A stretch of DNA of 64,000 bases from Rhodoferax bucti (GTDB lineage: Bacteria; Pseudomonadota; Gammaproteobacteria; Burkholderiales; Burkholderiaceae_C). Within the stretch, counting starts at the first letter, position 1. Every line of letters starts with the position of its first letter. A program made the position numbers and the translations under genes. Below are positions 31,986 through 45,200 of this stretch, in pieces. The DNA is taken from contig NZ_VAHD01000005.1 in the NCBI RefSeq assembly GCF_005876985.1, forward strand, positions 119,866 through 183,865. The letters run 5' to 3'. The notes beneath the pieces are model-generated. The model saw only the letters and a program-made list of their open reading frames with translations, had not been told where the DNA came from and made no database searches.

Positions 31986-32453
31986 CTAAGTTTGGTCCCC
32001 CAATCGCCGCTTGGACAGTGTCCAAAATACCGACATAGGGATCAATAACCATTGCAATATGGGAGACAGTCCGACTCCCCAAAGCGTTGGCATCCATGAC
32101 GAATAGGCCCAGGCACGGGTCACGACGGTGTTATTCCATTCGCTAAATACCGTATAGCAAACCCCGAAAAAGACAGCCAGTAGAGCAATCCGCCAGTAGC
32201 GCTCCAGGGGCCAAGTCTTTCCGTTGGACAAAGCCAACGCGGCAAAAAAAGATAGCGACGCGATAAGAATGTCCCCGAGCGTGCAATGCACCACCGCAAA
32301 CGCAATTTCTGTGGGTGGACTTTCGTACCAGAGTGTGTACAGGGGGAGTTGAAGTATTTCCCATGCGAAATTCAACATTCCAACCCAGGCGATATAGCGA
32401 AAAAACAGTTTTCGCTTAAGGAGATGTGTTGGCGGTAGAGTTTGATTGCTCAT
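31986..32453 (-). CDS. Four-helix membrane protein of copper clusters, unknown function
   Basis: A 155-residue protein with four predicted membrane helices (IAWVGMLNFAWEILQLPLY, VHCTLGDILIASLSFFAALAL, WRIALLAVFFGVCYTVFSEW, LWGVGLSPILQWLLIPMSVFW). Polar residues inside helices (Glu in FAWEILQ, Glu in FSEWNN, His-Cys in VHCTLGD) could bind a metal. It is divergent from the gene at 32537. The start at 32453 is an ATG; an upstream TTG is less likely. No family name is recognised. Confidence 0.7.
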   Translation of the reverse strand: MSNQTLPPTHLLKRKLFFRYIAWVGMLNFAWEILQLPLYTLWYESPPTEIAFAVVHCTLGDILIASLSFFAALALSNGKTWPLERYWRIALLAVFFGVCYTVFSEWNNTVVTRAWAYSSWMPTLWGVGLSPILQWLLIPMSVFWTLSKRRLGDQT

Positions 32454-32536
32454 GTTGATGTGGGTCAATATCCAAATCCTAGAGGGACCTACAGTACAGA
32501 CATTGCAATAGCAATTTTGTAACTCGCATTAAGCCC

Positions 32537-32944
32537 ATGAAGTCATTCTTCAGTCATCGGAACACACGATACACCGCTGTCGTGATGTTGATGGTGTGGC
32601 TGATGACTTTGGGTGTTGGAATTGCCAATGCATGCTTGGTAAGTGAAGCACACGGCCACTTAGGGTCTGTGGAGCACGCTCAGGCGGCACACCATTCTGA
32701 GGCAGACGAGCACACACCGGAGCCAGACAAAGCGCTTTGCCTTACTGTGTGCGCTGCAGAACAAACAGCCGCGATCAAAGTAAAGCACCTGGACAGCCAA
32801 GCCGAATTACTGTGGGCACCTGTTGCGTGGGCAGCAGCACTCACGATTGCAGTTGACGATCTCAATGATCGATCAGAATCTCTAGCCGTTGCGAACTGGC
32901 GCGAGCCGCCAGTGTCAATCCGCTTCCTGCGGCTGACCATTTAA
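32537..32944 (+). CDS. Small exported protein of copper clusters
   Basis: A 135-residue protein with an N-terminal hydrophobic helix (VVMLMVWLMTLGVGIANAC), a His/Glu-rich middle (EAHGHLGSVEHAQAAHHSE) with two spaced Cys (CLTVC), and a conserved-looking end PPVSIRFLRLTI. Layout and neighbours resemble the gene at 18317. It probably resides in the periplasm; metal binding is inference. Confidence 0.6.
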   Translation: MKSFFSHRNTRYTAVVMLMVWLMTLGVGIANACLVSEAHGHLGSVEHAQAAHHSEADEHTPEPDKALCLTVCAAEQTAAIKVKHLDSQAELLWAPVAWAAALTIAVDDLNDRSESLAVANWREPPVSIRFLRLTI

Positions 32945-33078
32945 AACATTTTCCACGGGTGAGGTGTTTCGACGCACAGACGTCGGGATTCTTGTCTGTT
33001 TCATTGGTTCTGACGCCTTGCTGGGCTCTTTCAGAACGTCTCCCCATCCAGCCTTGTTTTGTAATTTTGGAGTTCACT

Positions 33079-33576
33079 ATGACCACGCTTCGCCACACTG
33101 TTTTAACCCTTGCCATCGCCACAGCATCCCTGGGCGCCATTGCCCAGACCGATGCCGAACACACGCAACACCACGCAGCCGAACCAGCCAAGAAGACCCT
33201 GAAGGCGCCTGCTTCCAAATCATCCTCCAAGCCCTCAGAAGCTTTGGTCGCCATGGACGTAAAGATCAAAGCCATGCGCGAGATGCACGAAAAAATGATG
33301 ACTGCAAAGACGCCCGAAGAACGCAAGGCATTGATGGTCGATCACATGAAAACCATGCAAGACAGCATGTCCATGATGGAAAAAATGGATTCCATGGGCG
33401 GCATGTCGATGATGGGTGACATGAAAGGCATGAGCAGTAAAGGAGCAGATGGCAAGCAAGGTGGCATGTCGATGGACATGGTGACGCACCACGAGGCCAT
33501 GCAAAAGCGCATGGAAATGATGACCACCATGATGCAAATGATGATGGATCGAATGCCAGCATCACCCGCTCAATAG
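33079..33576 (+). CDS. Met/His-rich periplasmic protein
   Basis: A 165-residue exported protein with a signal peptide (1-22, GAIAQ) and a Met-rich helical body (DHMKTMQDSMSMMEKMDSM and MEMMTTMMQMMMDRM), with over 35 Met residues. Such low-affinity Met clusters bind Cu(I) in the periplasm. The ATG at 33079 has GGAG upstream; the longer frame from 32959 has no signal. It precedes the CopA-type oxidase gene by 69 bp. Confidence 0.75.
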   Translation: MTTLRHTVLTLAIATASLGAIAQTDAEHTQHHAAEPAKKTLKAPASKSSSKPSEALVAMDVKIKAMREMHEKMMTAKTPEERKALMVDHMKTMQDSMSMMEKMDSMGGMSMMGDMKGMSSKGADGKQGGMSMDMVTHHEAMQKRMEMMTTMMQMMMDRMPASPAQ

Positions 33577-33645
33577 TCCCAACTTCCACCTAACCCTGAA
33601 CACCAAAGTACCACTTTTAAGAGCTTGATAGCAAGGAAAATGACT

Positions 33646-35238
33646 ATGTTGAAGAGAAGAGAGTTGTTTCATTTTGTGGGTGCCGCAACCCTGATGGCAT
33701 CAGGCGTGGGAAACGCCATAGCGGCCGCGACCAAAAGATTCCAGCACTATCCGTTTGATCCCATAGCTGCCGAGAATTTTCAGCAAAATTTGTTCATTCC
33801 AGTAGACAGTGGGCCGTTTGGCATCTTGGACGTTACAGGACCACTCACCATGCGTGCTACACCGGGCAGTTTGTCGCTTCTGCCTGGCAAACCATCTCCC
33901 TTTCTGCTGTACCAAACGGAACAGTCTGGCAAGAGCTACCAGAACCCCATATTGCGCATGAACAGTGGTGACAAGCTCAAGCTCACGCTTCGCAATGAGC
34001 TTACAGAACCAACCATCATCCATTGGCATGGCTTGCAGACACCATCCAAGATGGACGGACATCCTGCCAGCACGATCGATGCGGGAAAAACCTTTGACTA
34101 TGAGTTCAAAGTGTTGAGCCGGGGTGGTACCTATTGGTATCACACCCACGCCCACAACCTGACCGCCAAGCAGGCCTACAACGGCTTGGCCAGCTTCTTC
34201 CTGGTCGATGACGAAGATCAGCGTAAGCTGAACCAAACGCTTGATCTCAAACTGGGCGAGACGGATCTCCCGCTGGTGATCCAGGATAAGCAATTCAATG
34301 CGCAAGGGCAGTTGCGCTACCAGCCCAATGGACAGGAAGCCATGATGGGCTGGCTGGGCGATGTGATCCTGGCCAACCTGACACCCAATGCAGCCCTCAA
34401 GGTGCTTCCTCGCACCTACCGACTGCGCATTCTCAACGGCTCAAACGCCCGGATCTACCGGCTGGCATTTGTAAAAGACAAGGAACGCTTGGGATTTACC
34501 GTCATCGGTACCGATGGCGGCTTGATAGAAAGTCCTCAGTCTGCAACCGAAGCTTTTGTTGCACCTGGTGAGCGCTTGGACATTCTGTTTGACGCAGGGC
34601 AAGCCCAAGCGGGCGAAGAGGTATTCCTCAAGAGCCTGTCCTTTGATCCCATGGAGAACGAGGGGGACGCAGGCAGCATGCCCGGCATGGGCAGCAGCAC
34701 GTCCCGGCTGGAGATTGGTGCTGATTTCAACATCCTGAAACTGACGGTCGGTGCCGGTGAGCGTGTCATTAATAAGCTGCCAAGTGCGCTTTCACGCATC
34801 GCCACCATTCCTCTGAAGGGCGCCAACCAGCGCAGTATCAAGCTGTCTCTGAGAGGCATGGACTTCTTGATCAATGGGCGCAAGTTCAACATGGACGAAA
34901 ACGCCTTTGATGTGAAGCGCGGCACCAGAGAGGTTTGGACCATCAGCAATCCCAAGGTGGGAATGCCACACCCCATCCATCTTCATGGTTTTTCGTTTCA
35001 AGTGCTGGAGCGCATGAACAGTCCCCGACAGATCAGAGCCTTGGCAAAGTTTGGAAAGGGACTCACCGTCAGCGATTTGGGCTGGAAAGACACCGTATTG
35101 ATTTGGCCCGGCGAGTCTGTACGTATCGTGATTGACTTCAGCCATGACTTCCCAGGAGATCAGGTGTTCATGGTCCATTGTCACAACCTGGAGCATGAGG
35201 ATGCCGGGATGATGATCAACTACCGAGTCACAGGCTGA
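33646..35238 (+). CDS. copA: CopA/CueO-type multicopper oxidase
   Basis: A 530-residue Tat-exported oxidase (LKRRELFHFVG). Copper sites: HWHG (126-129), HTHAH (166-170), HPIHLHG (442-448) and HCHNLEHEDAGM (511-522) with the type 1 ligands. A Met-containing insert is short (GSMPGMGSS at 343-351). This is the full three-domain size. It oxidises Cu(I) in the periplasm. The ATG at 33646 is 7 bases after AAGGAA; an ATG at 33640 and a TTG at 33625 are alternatives. Confidence 0.9.
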   Translation: MLKRRELFHFVGAATLMASGVGNAIAAATKRFQHYPFDPIAAENFQQNLFIPVDSGPFGILDVTGPLTMRATPGSLSLLPGKPSPFLLYQTEQSGKSYQNPILRMNSGDKLKLTLRNELTEPTIIHWHGLQTPSKMDGHPASTIDAGKTFDYEFKVLSRGGTYWYHTHAHNLTAKQAYNGLASFFLVDDEDQRKLNQTLDLKLGETDLPLVIQDKQFNAQGQLRYQPNGQEAMMGWLGDVILANLTPNAALKVLPRTYRLRILNGSNARIYRLAFVKDKERLGFTVIGTDGGLIESPQSATEAFVAPGERLDILFDAGQAQAGEEVFLKSLSFDPMENEGDAGSMPGMGSSTSRLEIGADFNILKLTVGAGERVINKLPSALSRIATIPLKGANQRSIKLSLRGMDFLINGRKFNMDENAFDVKRGTREVWTISNPKVGMPHPIHLHGFSFQVLERMNSPRQIRALAKFGKGLTVSDLGWKDTVLIWPGESVRIVIDFSHDFPGDQVFMVHCHNLEHEDAGMMINYRVTG

Positions 35239-35273
35239 GCGATTGGCCTTCACTTTCTACAAAGGAGTTTCAA

Positions 35274-35567
35274 ATGAACGATACGCATGGGATTGAGCAG
35301 CGGCATGAGCACTCGCCATCCCCAAAGTCATTCTGGCGAACCCGCTACGGCATCGGATTCTTGGTGTTGGGTGCTATCGCCACGTACTTTTTGCTGACCG
35401 AACATCTGGCACATGTGGTGGGAGCGCTCCCGCTACTGCTGTTACTTGCCTGTCCGTTTATGCATATCTTCATGCATCACGGCCATGGACACCACCACCA
35501 TGGAGATGATCCGTCTCGTTCTGATGCCAGCAAGTCAACGTCATCCCGAAATGGAGATACGCCATGA
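35274..35567 (+). CDS. DUF2933 membrane protein, His-rich tail
   Basis: A 97-residue protein with two membrane helices (GIGFLVLGAIATYFLL and ALPLLLLLACPFMHIFMHH) and the His run HHGHGHHHHGDD. The combination is that of DUF2933, commonly found in copper and other metal clusters. Its stop overlaps the next start by 4 bp (ATGA). Confidence 0.8.
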   Translation: MNDTHGIEQRHEHSPSPKSFWRTRYGIGFLVLGAIATYFLLTEHLAHVVGALPLLLLLACPFMHIFMHHGHGHHHHGDDPSRSDASKSTSSRNGDTP

Positions 35568-36214
35568 ACCATGATCAACCTGCCTACGGGCTGTGGACGC
35601 TGGTGATATTCAATTCAGCGATTTTCATCATGTTTGCCTACAGCTTCTTCAAGCCAGCCACAGCCCGGGACTGGCGAACTTTCGGTGCATTTTCGGCTTT
35701 CATCGTCGCCTTATTTGTGGAGATGTATGGCTTTCCGCTCACCATCTATTTGCTGTCCGGATGGTTGCAATCGAAGTATCCGGGCTTGGACATCTTGACC
35801 CATGATGCAGGTCACCTGTGGAGTACGCTGTTGGGTGAGAAAGGCGATCCCCACTTCGGCGCCTTGCATATTGCAAGCTACATCTTCTTGGGTTTGGGTT
35901 TCTATCTGCTCTCCAATGCATGGAATGTGCTTTACCACGCACAACGCCGCCATACCTTGGCAACTGCCGGGCCGTATGCTCGAATCCGGCATCCACAGTA
36001 CGTGGCGTTTGTCTTGATCCTTTTGGGCTTTCTATTTCAATGGCCCACCTTGCTGACTTTGTTGATGTTTCCAATTCTGTTGGTGATGTACGGGCGCCTG
36101 GCGGTGACGGAAGAGGCAGAAATGCGCTATCAATTCGGGGCGGAATTCGAGGAATATGCGAAACATACGCCGCGTTTCTTTCCACGTTTCGGTCAGCAAC
36201 CTTTGTCTACTTGA
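35564..36214 (+). CDS. Isoprenylcysteine methyltransferase/NnrU-like membrane protein
   Basis: A 216-residue protein with five or six membrane helices and the ICMT/PEMT motif GPYARIRHPQYVAF at about 138-151 with EEAEMRYQFGAEFEEY near the end. These membrane methyltransferases use S-adenosylmethionine on lipids or thiols. In copper clusters the substrate is unknown. It is translationally coupled to the DUF2933 gene, which suggests that the two act together in the inner membrane. Confidence 0.8.
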   Translation: MNHDQPAYGLWTLVIFNSAIFIMFAYSFFKPATARDWRTFGAFSAFIVALFVEMYGFPLTIYLLSGWLQSKYPGLDILTHDAGHLWSTLLGEKGDPHFGALHIASYIFLGLGFYLLSNAWNVLYHAQRRHTLATAGPYARIRHPQYVAFVLILLGFLFQWPTLLTLLMFPILLVMYGRLAVTEEAEMRYQFGAEFEEYAKHTPRFFPRFGQQPLST

Positions 36215-36271
36215 GTGGCGTTCTGCATTAGCAGCTAACAAGGGTTTTGAATCTACATCAAGGAGCTTTCA

Positions 36272-36562
36272 ATGGAAATCTTAGAACTTAACGTCCAAGG
36301 CATGCGCTGTGGCGCTTGCGTGAAACATGTCACCAAAGCCCTGATGTCCGTTCCCGGAGTAGCCCACGTGGATGTGGACTTGGAGAACGGGCGTGCCAAG
36401 GTTAGAGCTGATCTACAAGCGGGGTCTGAATCGTTGATTGCTGCGTTGGCCAGTGAAGACTATCCTGCAACAGTCGTATCTATTGATGACGCGGCCGCAC
36501 CACCGAAAGCGGGAGGCTGCGACTCTGGATCTGGCTCCAACAGCGGCTGCTGCTGCCGTTAG
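36272..36562 (+). CDS. copZ: Heavy-metal-associated domain protein (CopZ-like), Cys-rich tail
   Basis: A 96-residue cytoplasmic metallochaperone. The HMA motif GMRCGACV gives Cys13 and Cys16 ([16 protein letters not shown]). The tail adds [16 protein letters not shown], a second metal site not present in ordinary CopZ. AAGGAG precedes the ATG. It should hand Cu(I) to the ATPase encoded 25 bp downstream. Confidence 0.85.
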   Translation: MEILELNVQGMRCGACVKHVTKALMSVPGVAHVDVDLENGRAKVRADLQAGSESLIAALASEDYPATVVSIDDAAAPPKAGGCDSGSGSNSGCCCR

Positions 36563-36587
36563 TCGTATCTCACATGAAAAGTTGACC

Positions 36588-38963
<2,376 letters not shown>

Positions 38964-39011
38964 CCGACTGCGTGTTTGGCATAGGAGGTCCACTTCGGGT
39001 TTAATTACAGC

Positions 39012-39380
39012 GTGCGCACCGTCCGCTTTTTACTTCTGATGCTGCTGAGCCTGGCAATCCCTCTGGCGGGATATGCGGGCTTGGGCGTGCCCAAGATGCC
39101 TTGCCCCATGGAAATGGCCGCAATGGCAGAGCAGCAGCTCAGTGGCGAAATGAAAGAAGCATCAGCCACCCCAATGGGCGAGTGCTGCAATGACATGGAA
39201 ACCTTGCTCAAAACGGGCAAGACCTGCAAAGTAGGCCAGGACTGCAAGATCGGCAGTTTGGGACTGTCTGTCCATCTCCCCAGCATCCCGGAAGTCTTCA
39301 GCAAAGACACTTTCCTGGCCCGTCTGAACGACCGGGCCATAGAGCCTCAACCCATCCCAATCTGGCGACCGCCAGCCTGA
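39012..39380 (+). CDS. Small exported Cys/Met-rich protein before cusCBA
   Basis: A 122-residue protein starting at a GTG, with a signal peptide (1-22, LLMLLSLAIPLAGYAG), then Cys and Met pairs (KMPCPMEMAAMAEQ, GECCNDMETLL, KTCKVGQDCKIG) and a Pro-rich end (IPIWRPPA). An AGGAGG lies 24 bases upstream of the GTG, too far for a good site, so the true start is unsure. It leads the cusCBA set and is likely periplasmic copper-binding. Confidence 0.6.
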   Translation: MRTVRFLLLMLLSLAIPLAGYAGLGVPKMPCPMEMAAMAEQQLSGEMKEASATPMGECCNDMETLLKTGKTCKVGQDCKIGSLGLSVHLPSIPEVFSKDTFLARLNDRAIEPQPIPIWRPPA

Positions 39381-39462
39381 CCCCAACCCCTTGAATCCGT
39401 GCCTTGCCGTCCTTAAACGGCCAGGTCGTCGCGCGCAAGCGCAGTTTTTCAGGAGTTGGGAC

Positions 39463-40743
39463 ATGCCTTGTTCCGTTCAACCCATTGGGCATCGCTTCAG
39501 CCGCAAGCTGATTGCTTTTGCCTTCCCGCTCGCAGTGGCTGTGCCGCTGGGAGCCACGCCTTTGTCTTTTGAGCAGGCACTGTCCCTATCCACCCAGGGT
39601 GCACCGACCCTGGCAAGTGCTCAGGCCAAAGTGGATGCTGCCCGCGCCGCCACCGCACCGGCTGGCGAACTCCCAGATCCCAAGCTGGCACTCGGTGTGG
39701 AGAACCTGCCCATAGGTGGACCGGATCGGTACAGCCTGACCGGTGACTTCATGACGATGCAACGCATCGCATACATGCAGGACGTCCCCAACCGCGGCAA
39801 GCGGGACGCCCGCGTTGCCGTGGCCCAGGCCAAGGTCAAGCAGGCCGAATCCGCGCAGCAGCTCTCCATGGTGTCCGTGCGCAGAGAAACTGCCATGGCC
39901 TGGATACGCCGCTACGCCTTGGAACAGCAAATCGCACTGTTTGACGGTCTTTTCAGGCAAAACAAGCTCCTGGAATCAGCCGTTCAGGCACAGTTGGCCA
40001 GCGGGCGCGGCTCCATCACAGACGTATTGATGCCCAGGCAGGAGGCCGCCATGCTGAGCGAGCGCCTGGATGAACTGCAGGCTCAACGTGCACAGGCCAT
40101 TGCCACATTGCAGCGCTGGATTGGAACTGCCGCCGGTGAAGCACTGGACGGAGCGCCACCCAGTTGGTCTCTGGACCGCGAGGCTCTGACCCACCGTGTC
40201 CAAGGCCATCCCGATGTCAACCTGCTCAGTAGCATGGGCCTTGTGCTGGATGCCGAGCTGCGGGAGGCGCAGGCCGCTAAAAAGCCAGACTGGGGGGTGG
40301 AACTCGCTTACCAGCGCCGCGGAGAGCAGTTTGGCGACATGGTCTCGGTCAAAGTTACTTTTGATCTACCTACGGCACCCACGAAACGCCAGGATCCGCT
40401 TATCGCCGCCAAGCAGTTGGAGCGCTTGGGCCTGGATGCAGAGCTGGAACTTTTGCGACGCGAACACCTGCAGGAACTCAACACCCAATGGGCGGAGTTG
40501 GAACGCCTGAACCTGGCCGTAGAGCGCAACCAGACTGTTCTGCAGCCCCTCATGCGCGACAAAGTTGCCTTGACACTCTCCGCCTACCAGGCCGGCAAAG
40601 GCAGCTTGGTAGAGCACCTGGCAGCACGCCGGGAATTCCTGGAAACCCAGCTGCGATTCCTTTCCTTGCAGGGAGAACGCCAGGCCATCAGCGCAAGCCT
40701 GTTCTTCATCAACGATGCCCCACTGACCGGAGGTGCGCAATGA
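39463..40743 (+). CDS. cusC: Outer-membrane efflux channel (CusC/TolC family)
   Basis: A 426-residue TolC-family protein with a signal-like start, the repeat feature FEQALSLSTQGAPTLASAQA and helical hairpins (LEQQIALFDGLFRQNKLLES and AELERLNLAVERNQTVLQPL). It lacks a clear lipobox, unlike E. coli CusC. The start at 39463 is preceded by AGGAG; the frame opens earlier at 39391 without one. It is the outer-membrane part of the CusCBA pump, and its stop overlaps cusB by 4 bp. Confidence 0.87.
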   Translation: MPCSVQPIGHRFSRKLIAFAFPLAVAVPLGATPLSFEQALSLSTQGAPTLASAQAKVDAARAATAPAGELPDPKLALGVENLPIGGPDRYSLTGDFMTMQRIAYMQDVPNRGKRDARVAVAQAKVKQAESAQQLSMVSVRRETAMAWIRRYALEQQIALFDGLFRQNKLLESAVQAQLASGRGSITDVLMPRQEAAMLSERLDELQAQRAQAIATLQRWIGTAAGEALDGAPPSWSLDREALTHRVQGHPDVNLLSSMGLVLDAELREAQAAKKPDWGVELAYQRRGEQFGDMVSVKVTFDLPTAPTKRQDPLIAAKQLERLGLDAELELLRREHLQELNTQWAELERLNLAVERNQTVLQPLMRDKVALTLSAYQAGKGSLVEHLAARREFLETQLRFLSLQGERQAISASLFFINDAPLTGGAQ

Positions 40744-42236
40744 ACTCTTCATCCATAAAAAAGAATGTCACTCTTACCGCGATCGGCGTGCTGATCCTGG
40801 CTCTGGGCGCTGCCGGTGGTGCTTGGTGGACCAAGCGCAACTCCGTCATGCCACCAGCCTCCGCTGAATCTTCCAAGTCTGAGCGCAAAGTGCTGTACTG
40901 GTACGACCCCATGAAACCCGATGCCAAGTTCGACAAACCTGGCCCATCGCCGTTCATGGACATGCAACTGGTGCCGCGCTATGCCGACGAAGGCGGAGCG
41001 GACACGGGGGCACTGGCCGTCTCCACACGCGCCAGCCAAAGTTTGGGAATGCGCCTGGCCACCGTGGTGCAACAGGCCCTGTCCAACACGGTCGAAGTCA
41101 CCGGAACCCTGCAACTCAGCGAGCGGGATGTCAGCATCGTCCAGGCCCGCACGGGTGGGTTCGTGGAGCGGGTCTACTCCCGCGCGCCAGGCGATGTCAT
41201 TGCCGCAGGCAGCCCTCTGGTCGATGTCACCAATCCGGAATGGGTGGGCGCCCAGCAGGAATTTCTGGCCGTCAAAGCCATGGGGGATGCCGCATTGACC
41301 CAGGCAGCCCGCCAGCGACTGGCACTGCTGGGCATGTCTTCCGCCTTGATCCAGCGCGTGGACAGCAGCAATCGCACCGCCTCGGTGACCACCATCACGG
41401 CGCCAGGTTCAGGTGTGATTTCGGAATTGGCAGTGCGCCAAGGCATGAGCCTGAGTCCGGGCATGACCCTGGCGCGCATCACCGGATTGGGTACGGTTTG
41501 GCTGGAGTTGGCCGTGCCACAGGCCCAGGCATCCACGCTGGAAGTCGGGCAAGCGGTGCAGGCCCGCCTCACTGCCGCACCAGAGACCGTCCTCAAGGGC
41601 AAAGTGACATCGGTGTTGGCAGAAACCAACCCGGACACGCGAACCGTGCGCGTCAGGGTCGAACTTCCTAATCCGGGCCAGAGACTGCGTGCCGGCATGC
41701 TGGCCACAGCGACCTTGCAAGGACCCACGGAATCTGTCCTGCTGGTCCCTTCCGATGCCGTGATCCGCACCGGCAAGCGCGCCTTGGTCTATCTGGCCGA
41801 GGACGGGGGCCAATACCGACCGGTTGATGTACAGCTTGGCGCGGAGCGCGATGGGCAGTTGGTCATCCGCCAAGGCCTCAACGTTGGCCAAAAAGTGGTG
41901 GCATCGGGTCAGTTCCTGTTGGACTCGGAAGCCAGCATGCGAGGGGTCGTTCCCTCATCGAGCCCGCCTTCCACCCCGATGAGTCCTGTTGCCCTCAGCA
42001 TGGAGAAGGTTTCCGCCTTTGAAACGCAGGGGGTGATCGAGGAACTGGACGCCTCCAACATCAAGCTGCGCCACCAACCCGTGCCGGCCCTCAAATGGCC
42101 GGCCATGACCATGGGCTTCAAGCGCGCCAAGGAGTTGCAGTCGTCTGGCTTCAAAGTTGGGGACACCGTGCAGTTCCAGTTCAGGGCTGTCGGTGACGAA
42201 TACGAAGTGGTGGCACTCAAAGGGGTGAAACCATGA
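40740..42236 (+). CDS. cusB: CusB-type periplasmic adaptor fused to a CusF domain
   Basis: A 498-residue membrane fusion protein: membrane anchor (about 8-30), a metal-binding segment with the CusB pattern ([20 protein letters not shown] and MDMQLVP at about 52-80), the barrel-sandwich and helical hairpin parts, and a C-terminal CusF domain (about 425-498). In that domain [18 protein letters not shown] has the full CusF ligand set His, Trp, Met, Met in the right spacing. It connects CusA to CusC and passes metal to CusA. It overlaps cusC and cusA by 4 bp each. Confidence 0.92.
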   Translation: MNSSSIKKNVTLTAIGVLILALGAAGGAWWTKRNSVMPPASAESSKSERKVLYWYDPMKPDAKFDKPGPSPFMDMQLVPRYADEGGADTGALAVSTRASQSLGMRLATVVQQALSNTVEVTGTLQLSERDVSIVQARTGGFVERVYSRAPGDVIAAGSPLVDVTNPEWVGAQQEFLAVKAMGDAALTQAARQRLALLGMSSALIQRVDSSNRTASVTTITAPGSGVISELAVRQGMSLSPGMTLARITGLGTVWLELAVPQAQASTLEVGQAVQARLTAAPETVLKGKVTSVLAETNPDTRTVRVRVELPNPGQRLRAGMLATATLQGPTESVLLVPSDAVIRTGKRALVYLAEDGGQYRPVDVQLGAERDGQLVIRQGLNVGQKVVASGQFLLDSEASMRGVVPSSSPPSTPMSPVALSMEKVSAFETQGVIEELDASNIKLRHQPVPALKWPAMTMGFKRAKELQSSGFKVGDTVQFQFRAVGDEYEVVALKGVKP

Positions 42237-45200
42237 TCGCTCGCATCATCCGCTGGTCGGTGTCCAATCGCTTTCTGGTACTGTTGGCCACGGTGTTTCT
42301 GGCGGGTGCCGGCCTGTGGGCGGTGCGTTCCACTCCCATTGATGCGCTGCCGGACCTGTCCGATGTACAGGTCATCATCCGCACCAGCTACCCCGGCCAA
42401 GCGCCGCAGATTGTGGAAAACCAGGTGACCTATCCCTTGGCCACCACCATGCTGTCCGTGCCGGGTGCCAAGACGGTGCGGGGTTTCTCCTTCTTTGGGG
42501 ACTCCTTCGTCTACATCCTGTTCGATGACGCCACCGACCTCTACTGGGCCCGCTCCCGTGTCCTGGAATACCTCAACCAGGTACAGGGGCGCTTGCCCGT
42601 CGGTGCCAAATCGGCACTGGGGCCCGATGCCACTGGTGTGGGCTGGATTTACCAGTACGCCCTGGTGGACCGCACGGGCGGGCATGACCTGTCGCAACTG
42701 CGTGCCTTGCAGGACTGGTTCCTGAAGTTCGAGCTCAAGACCCTGCCCAATGTCGCCGAGGTGGCCAGCGTGGGCGGCATGGTCAAGCAGTACCAGGTCG
42801 TGCTGGACCCGCTCAAGCTCAATGGCTATGGCATCACGTACGAGCAAGTGCGTCAGGCGTTGACCAATGGCAACCAGGAAACGGGTGGCTCGGTGCTGGA
42901 ACTGGCCGAGGCCGAGTACATGGTGCGGGTCAATGGTTACCTGCGAACCCTGGAGGACTTCCGGGCCATTCCGCTCTCCAGCCGGGGCGGTACTGCCGTT
43001 CGACTGGGAGATGTGGCGACGGTGCAAGTCGGGCCAGAAATGCGCCGCGGCGTGGCCGAACTCGATGGTCAGGGCGAAGTAGCCGGTGGCGTCGTGTTGC
43101 TGCGCTCAGGCAAAAATGCCCAGGAAACCATACGTGCCGTCAAAACCAAGCTGGCCGAACTGCAAAAAAGCCTGCCACCGGGGGTGGAGGTGGTCACCAC
43201 GTACGACCGCAGTGCACTGATTGCGCGGGCCATCGACAACCTGTCCGCCAAGCTGCTGGAAGAGTTCGTTGTGGTGGCGCTGGTGTGCGTGCTGTTTCTG
43301 GGGCACCTGCGCTCCGCACTGGTGGCCATCATCTCGTTGCCTTTGGGCATCGTGGCGGCCTTTGTGGTGATGCATGTCCAGGGGATCAATGCCAACATCA
43401 TGTCCCTGGGCGGTATCGCCATTGCCATCGGTGCCATGGTGGATGCGGCCGTGGTGATGATCGAGAACGCCCACAAGAAGCTGGAGGCCTGGCAGCATGC
43501 CCATCCTGAACAGGTGTTGGAAGGCCAGGAACGGTGGAGCGTGATCACTGAAGCTGCCGTCGAGGTGGGGCCGGCACTGTTCTTCTCCTTGCTGATCATC
43601 ACCTTGTCCTTCATCCCGGTGTTTACGCTGGAAGCCCAGGAAGGTCGCCTGTTTGGCCCTCTGGCCTTCACCAAGACCTACGCCATGGCCGCCGCTGCAG
43701 GGCTCTCGATCACCTTGATCCCCATCCTGATGGGGTACTGGATCCGGGGTCGCATCCCCGATGAGCAGCGCAACCCCATCACACGCGCCTTGATCGCGGT
43801 GTACCGCCCCGCGCTGGAATGGGTACTGCTGCGCCCCAAATCGACATTGGCCATCGCGGTCCTTGCCTTTGCCACCACGCTGTGGCCCGTGAGCCAGTTG
43901 GGTGGGGAGTTCCTGCCGCCCCTGGACGAAGGGGATTTGCTGTACATGCCGTCGGCCCTGCCAGGGCTGTCCGCGCAGAAAGCATCGGAGCTGCTGCAGA
44001 TCACCAACCGGATGATCAGGACCGTGCCCGAGGTGGAGCGTGTCTTTGGCAAGGCGGGTCGTGCAGAGACCGCCACCGACCCAGCACCCATGGAAATGTT
44101 CGAGACCACGGTGCAGCTCAAACCACGGGAGCAGTGGCGCGTCGGCATGACGCCGGAGAAGCTGATCGAGACGCTGGACCAGGCCGTCAAGGTGCCGGGA
44201 CTGTCCAACATCTGGATTCCACCCATCCGCAATCGCATCGACATGCTCGCCACCGGCGTCAAAAGCCTCATAGGCGTCAAAGTCAACGGCACCGACTTGG
44301 CCACCATCGACCGCATCGCCAGCCAAATCGAACAAGTGGCCAAAAGCGTTCCCGGTGTGTCCAGCGCCTTGGCAGAGCGCTTGACCGGGGGACGCTACGT
44401 CGATGTCCAGATTGATCGGGTGGCAGCCGGGCGCTATGGGCTGAACATCAATGACGTGCAGGCGCTGGTGTCAGGGGCCATTGGCGGCGAGAACGTGGCG
44501 GAGACGATCGAAGGCCTGGCGCGCTTCCCCATCAATCTGCGCTACCCCCGGGAATGGCGTGACACCCCAGAAAAGTTGGCCCAGCTTCCCATCCTGACAC
44601 CCATGGGGCAACAGATCACCCTGGGAACGGTCGCCAAAGTTCGCATCACCGATGGCCCGCCCATGCTCAAAACCGAGAATGCACGCCCCTCCAACTGGGT
44701 CTATGTGGACGTACGTGGGCGTGATCTGGCCTCAGTCGCCAACGATTTGCGCCAGGCGGTAAGCCAGCAGGTCAAGCTCGAACCGGGGGTCAGCATCACC
44801 TATTCGGGCCAGTTCGAGTTCCTGGAACGGGCCAATGCCCGGCTCAAGGTGGTGGTACCGGCGACCTTGCTGATCATCTTCGTCTTGCTGTACCTGACAT
44901 TCAGCCGTCTGGACGAAGCAGCCTTGATCATGGCCACGTTGCCATTTGCACTTACAGGCGGAGTCTGGTTTTTGTACCTGATGGGCTACCACCTGTCGGT
45001 GGCCACCGGCATCGGGTTTATCGCGCTGGCAGGAGTAGCGGCAGAGTTCGGAGTCGTGATGCTGCTCTACCTCAAGCAGGCCCTGGCGGATCGCGAGAGT
45101 CAAGGGGCTGCGCCGGGCGTGGCCATGGTTCTGGATGCCATCCGCGAGGGGGCCGTACTGCGGGTGCGCCCCAAGGCCATGACTGTAGCCGTGATCCTGG

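Noticed and set aside
43106..44335. Minus-strand 409-codon frame
   Set aside because: Antisense to cusA in GC-rich DNA; repetitive Gly/Gln/His content and no recognisable domain.
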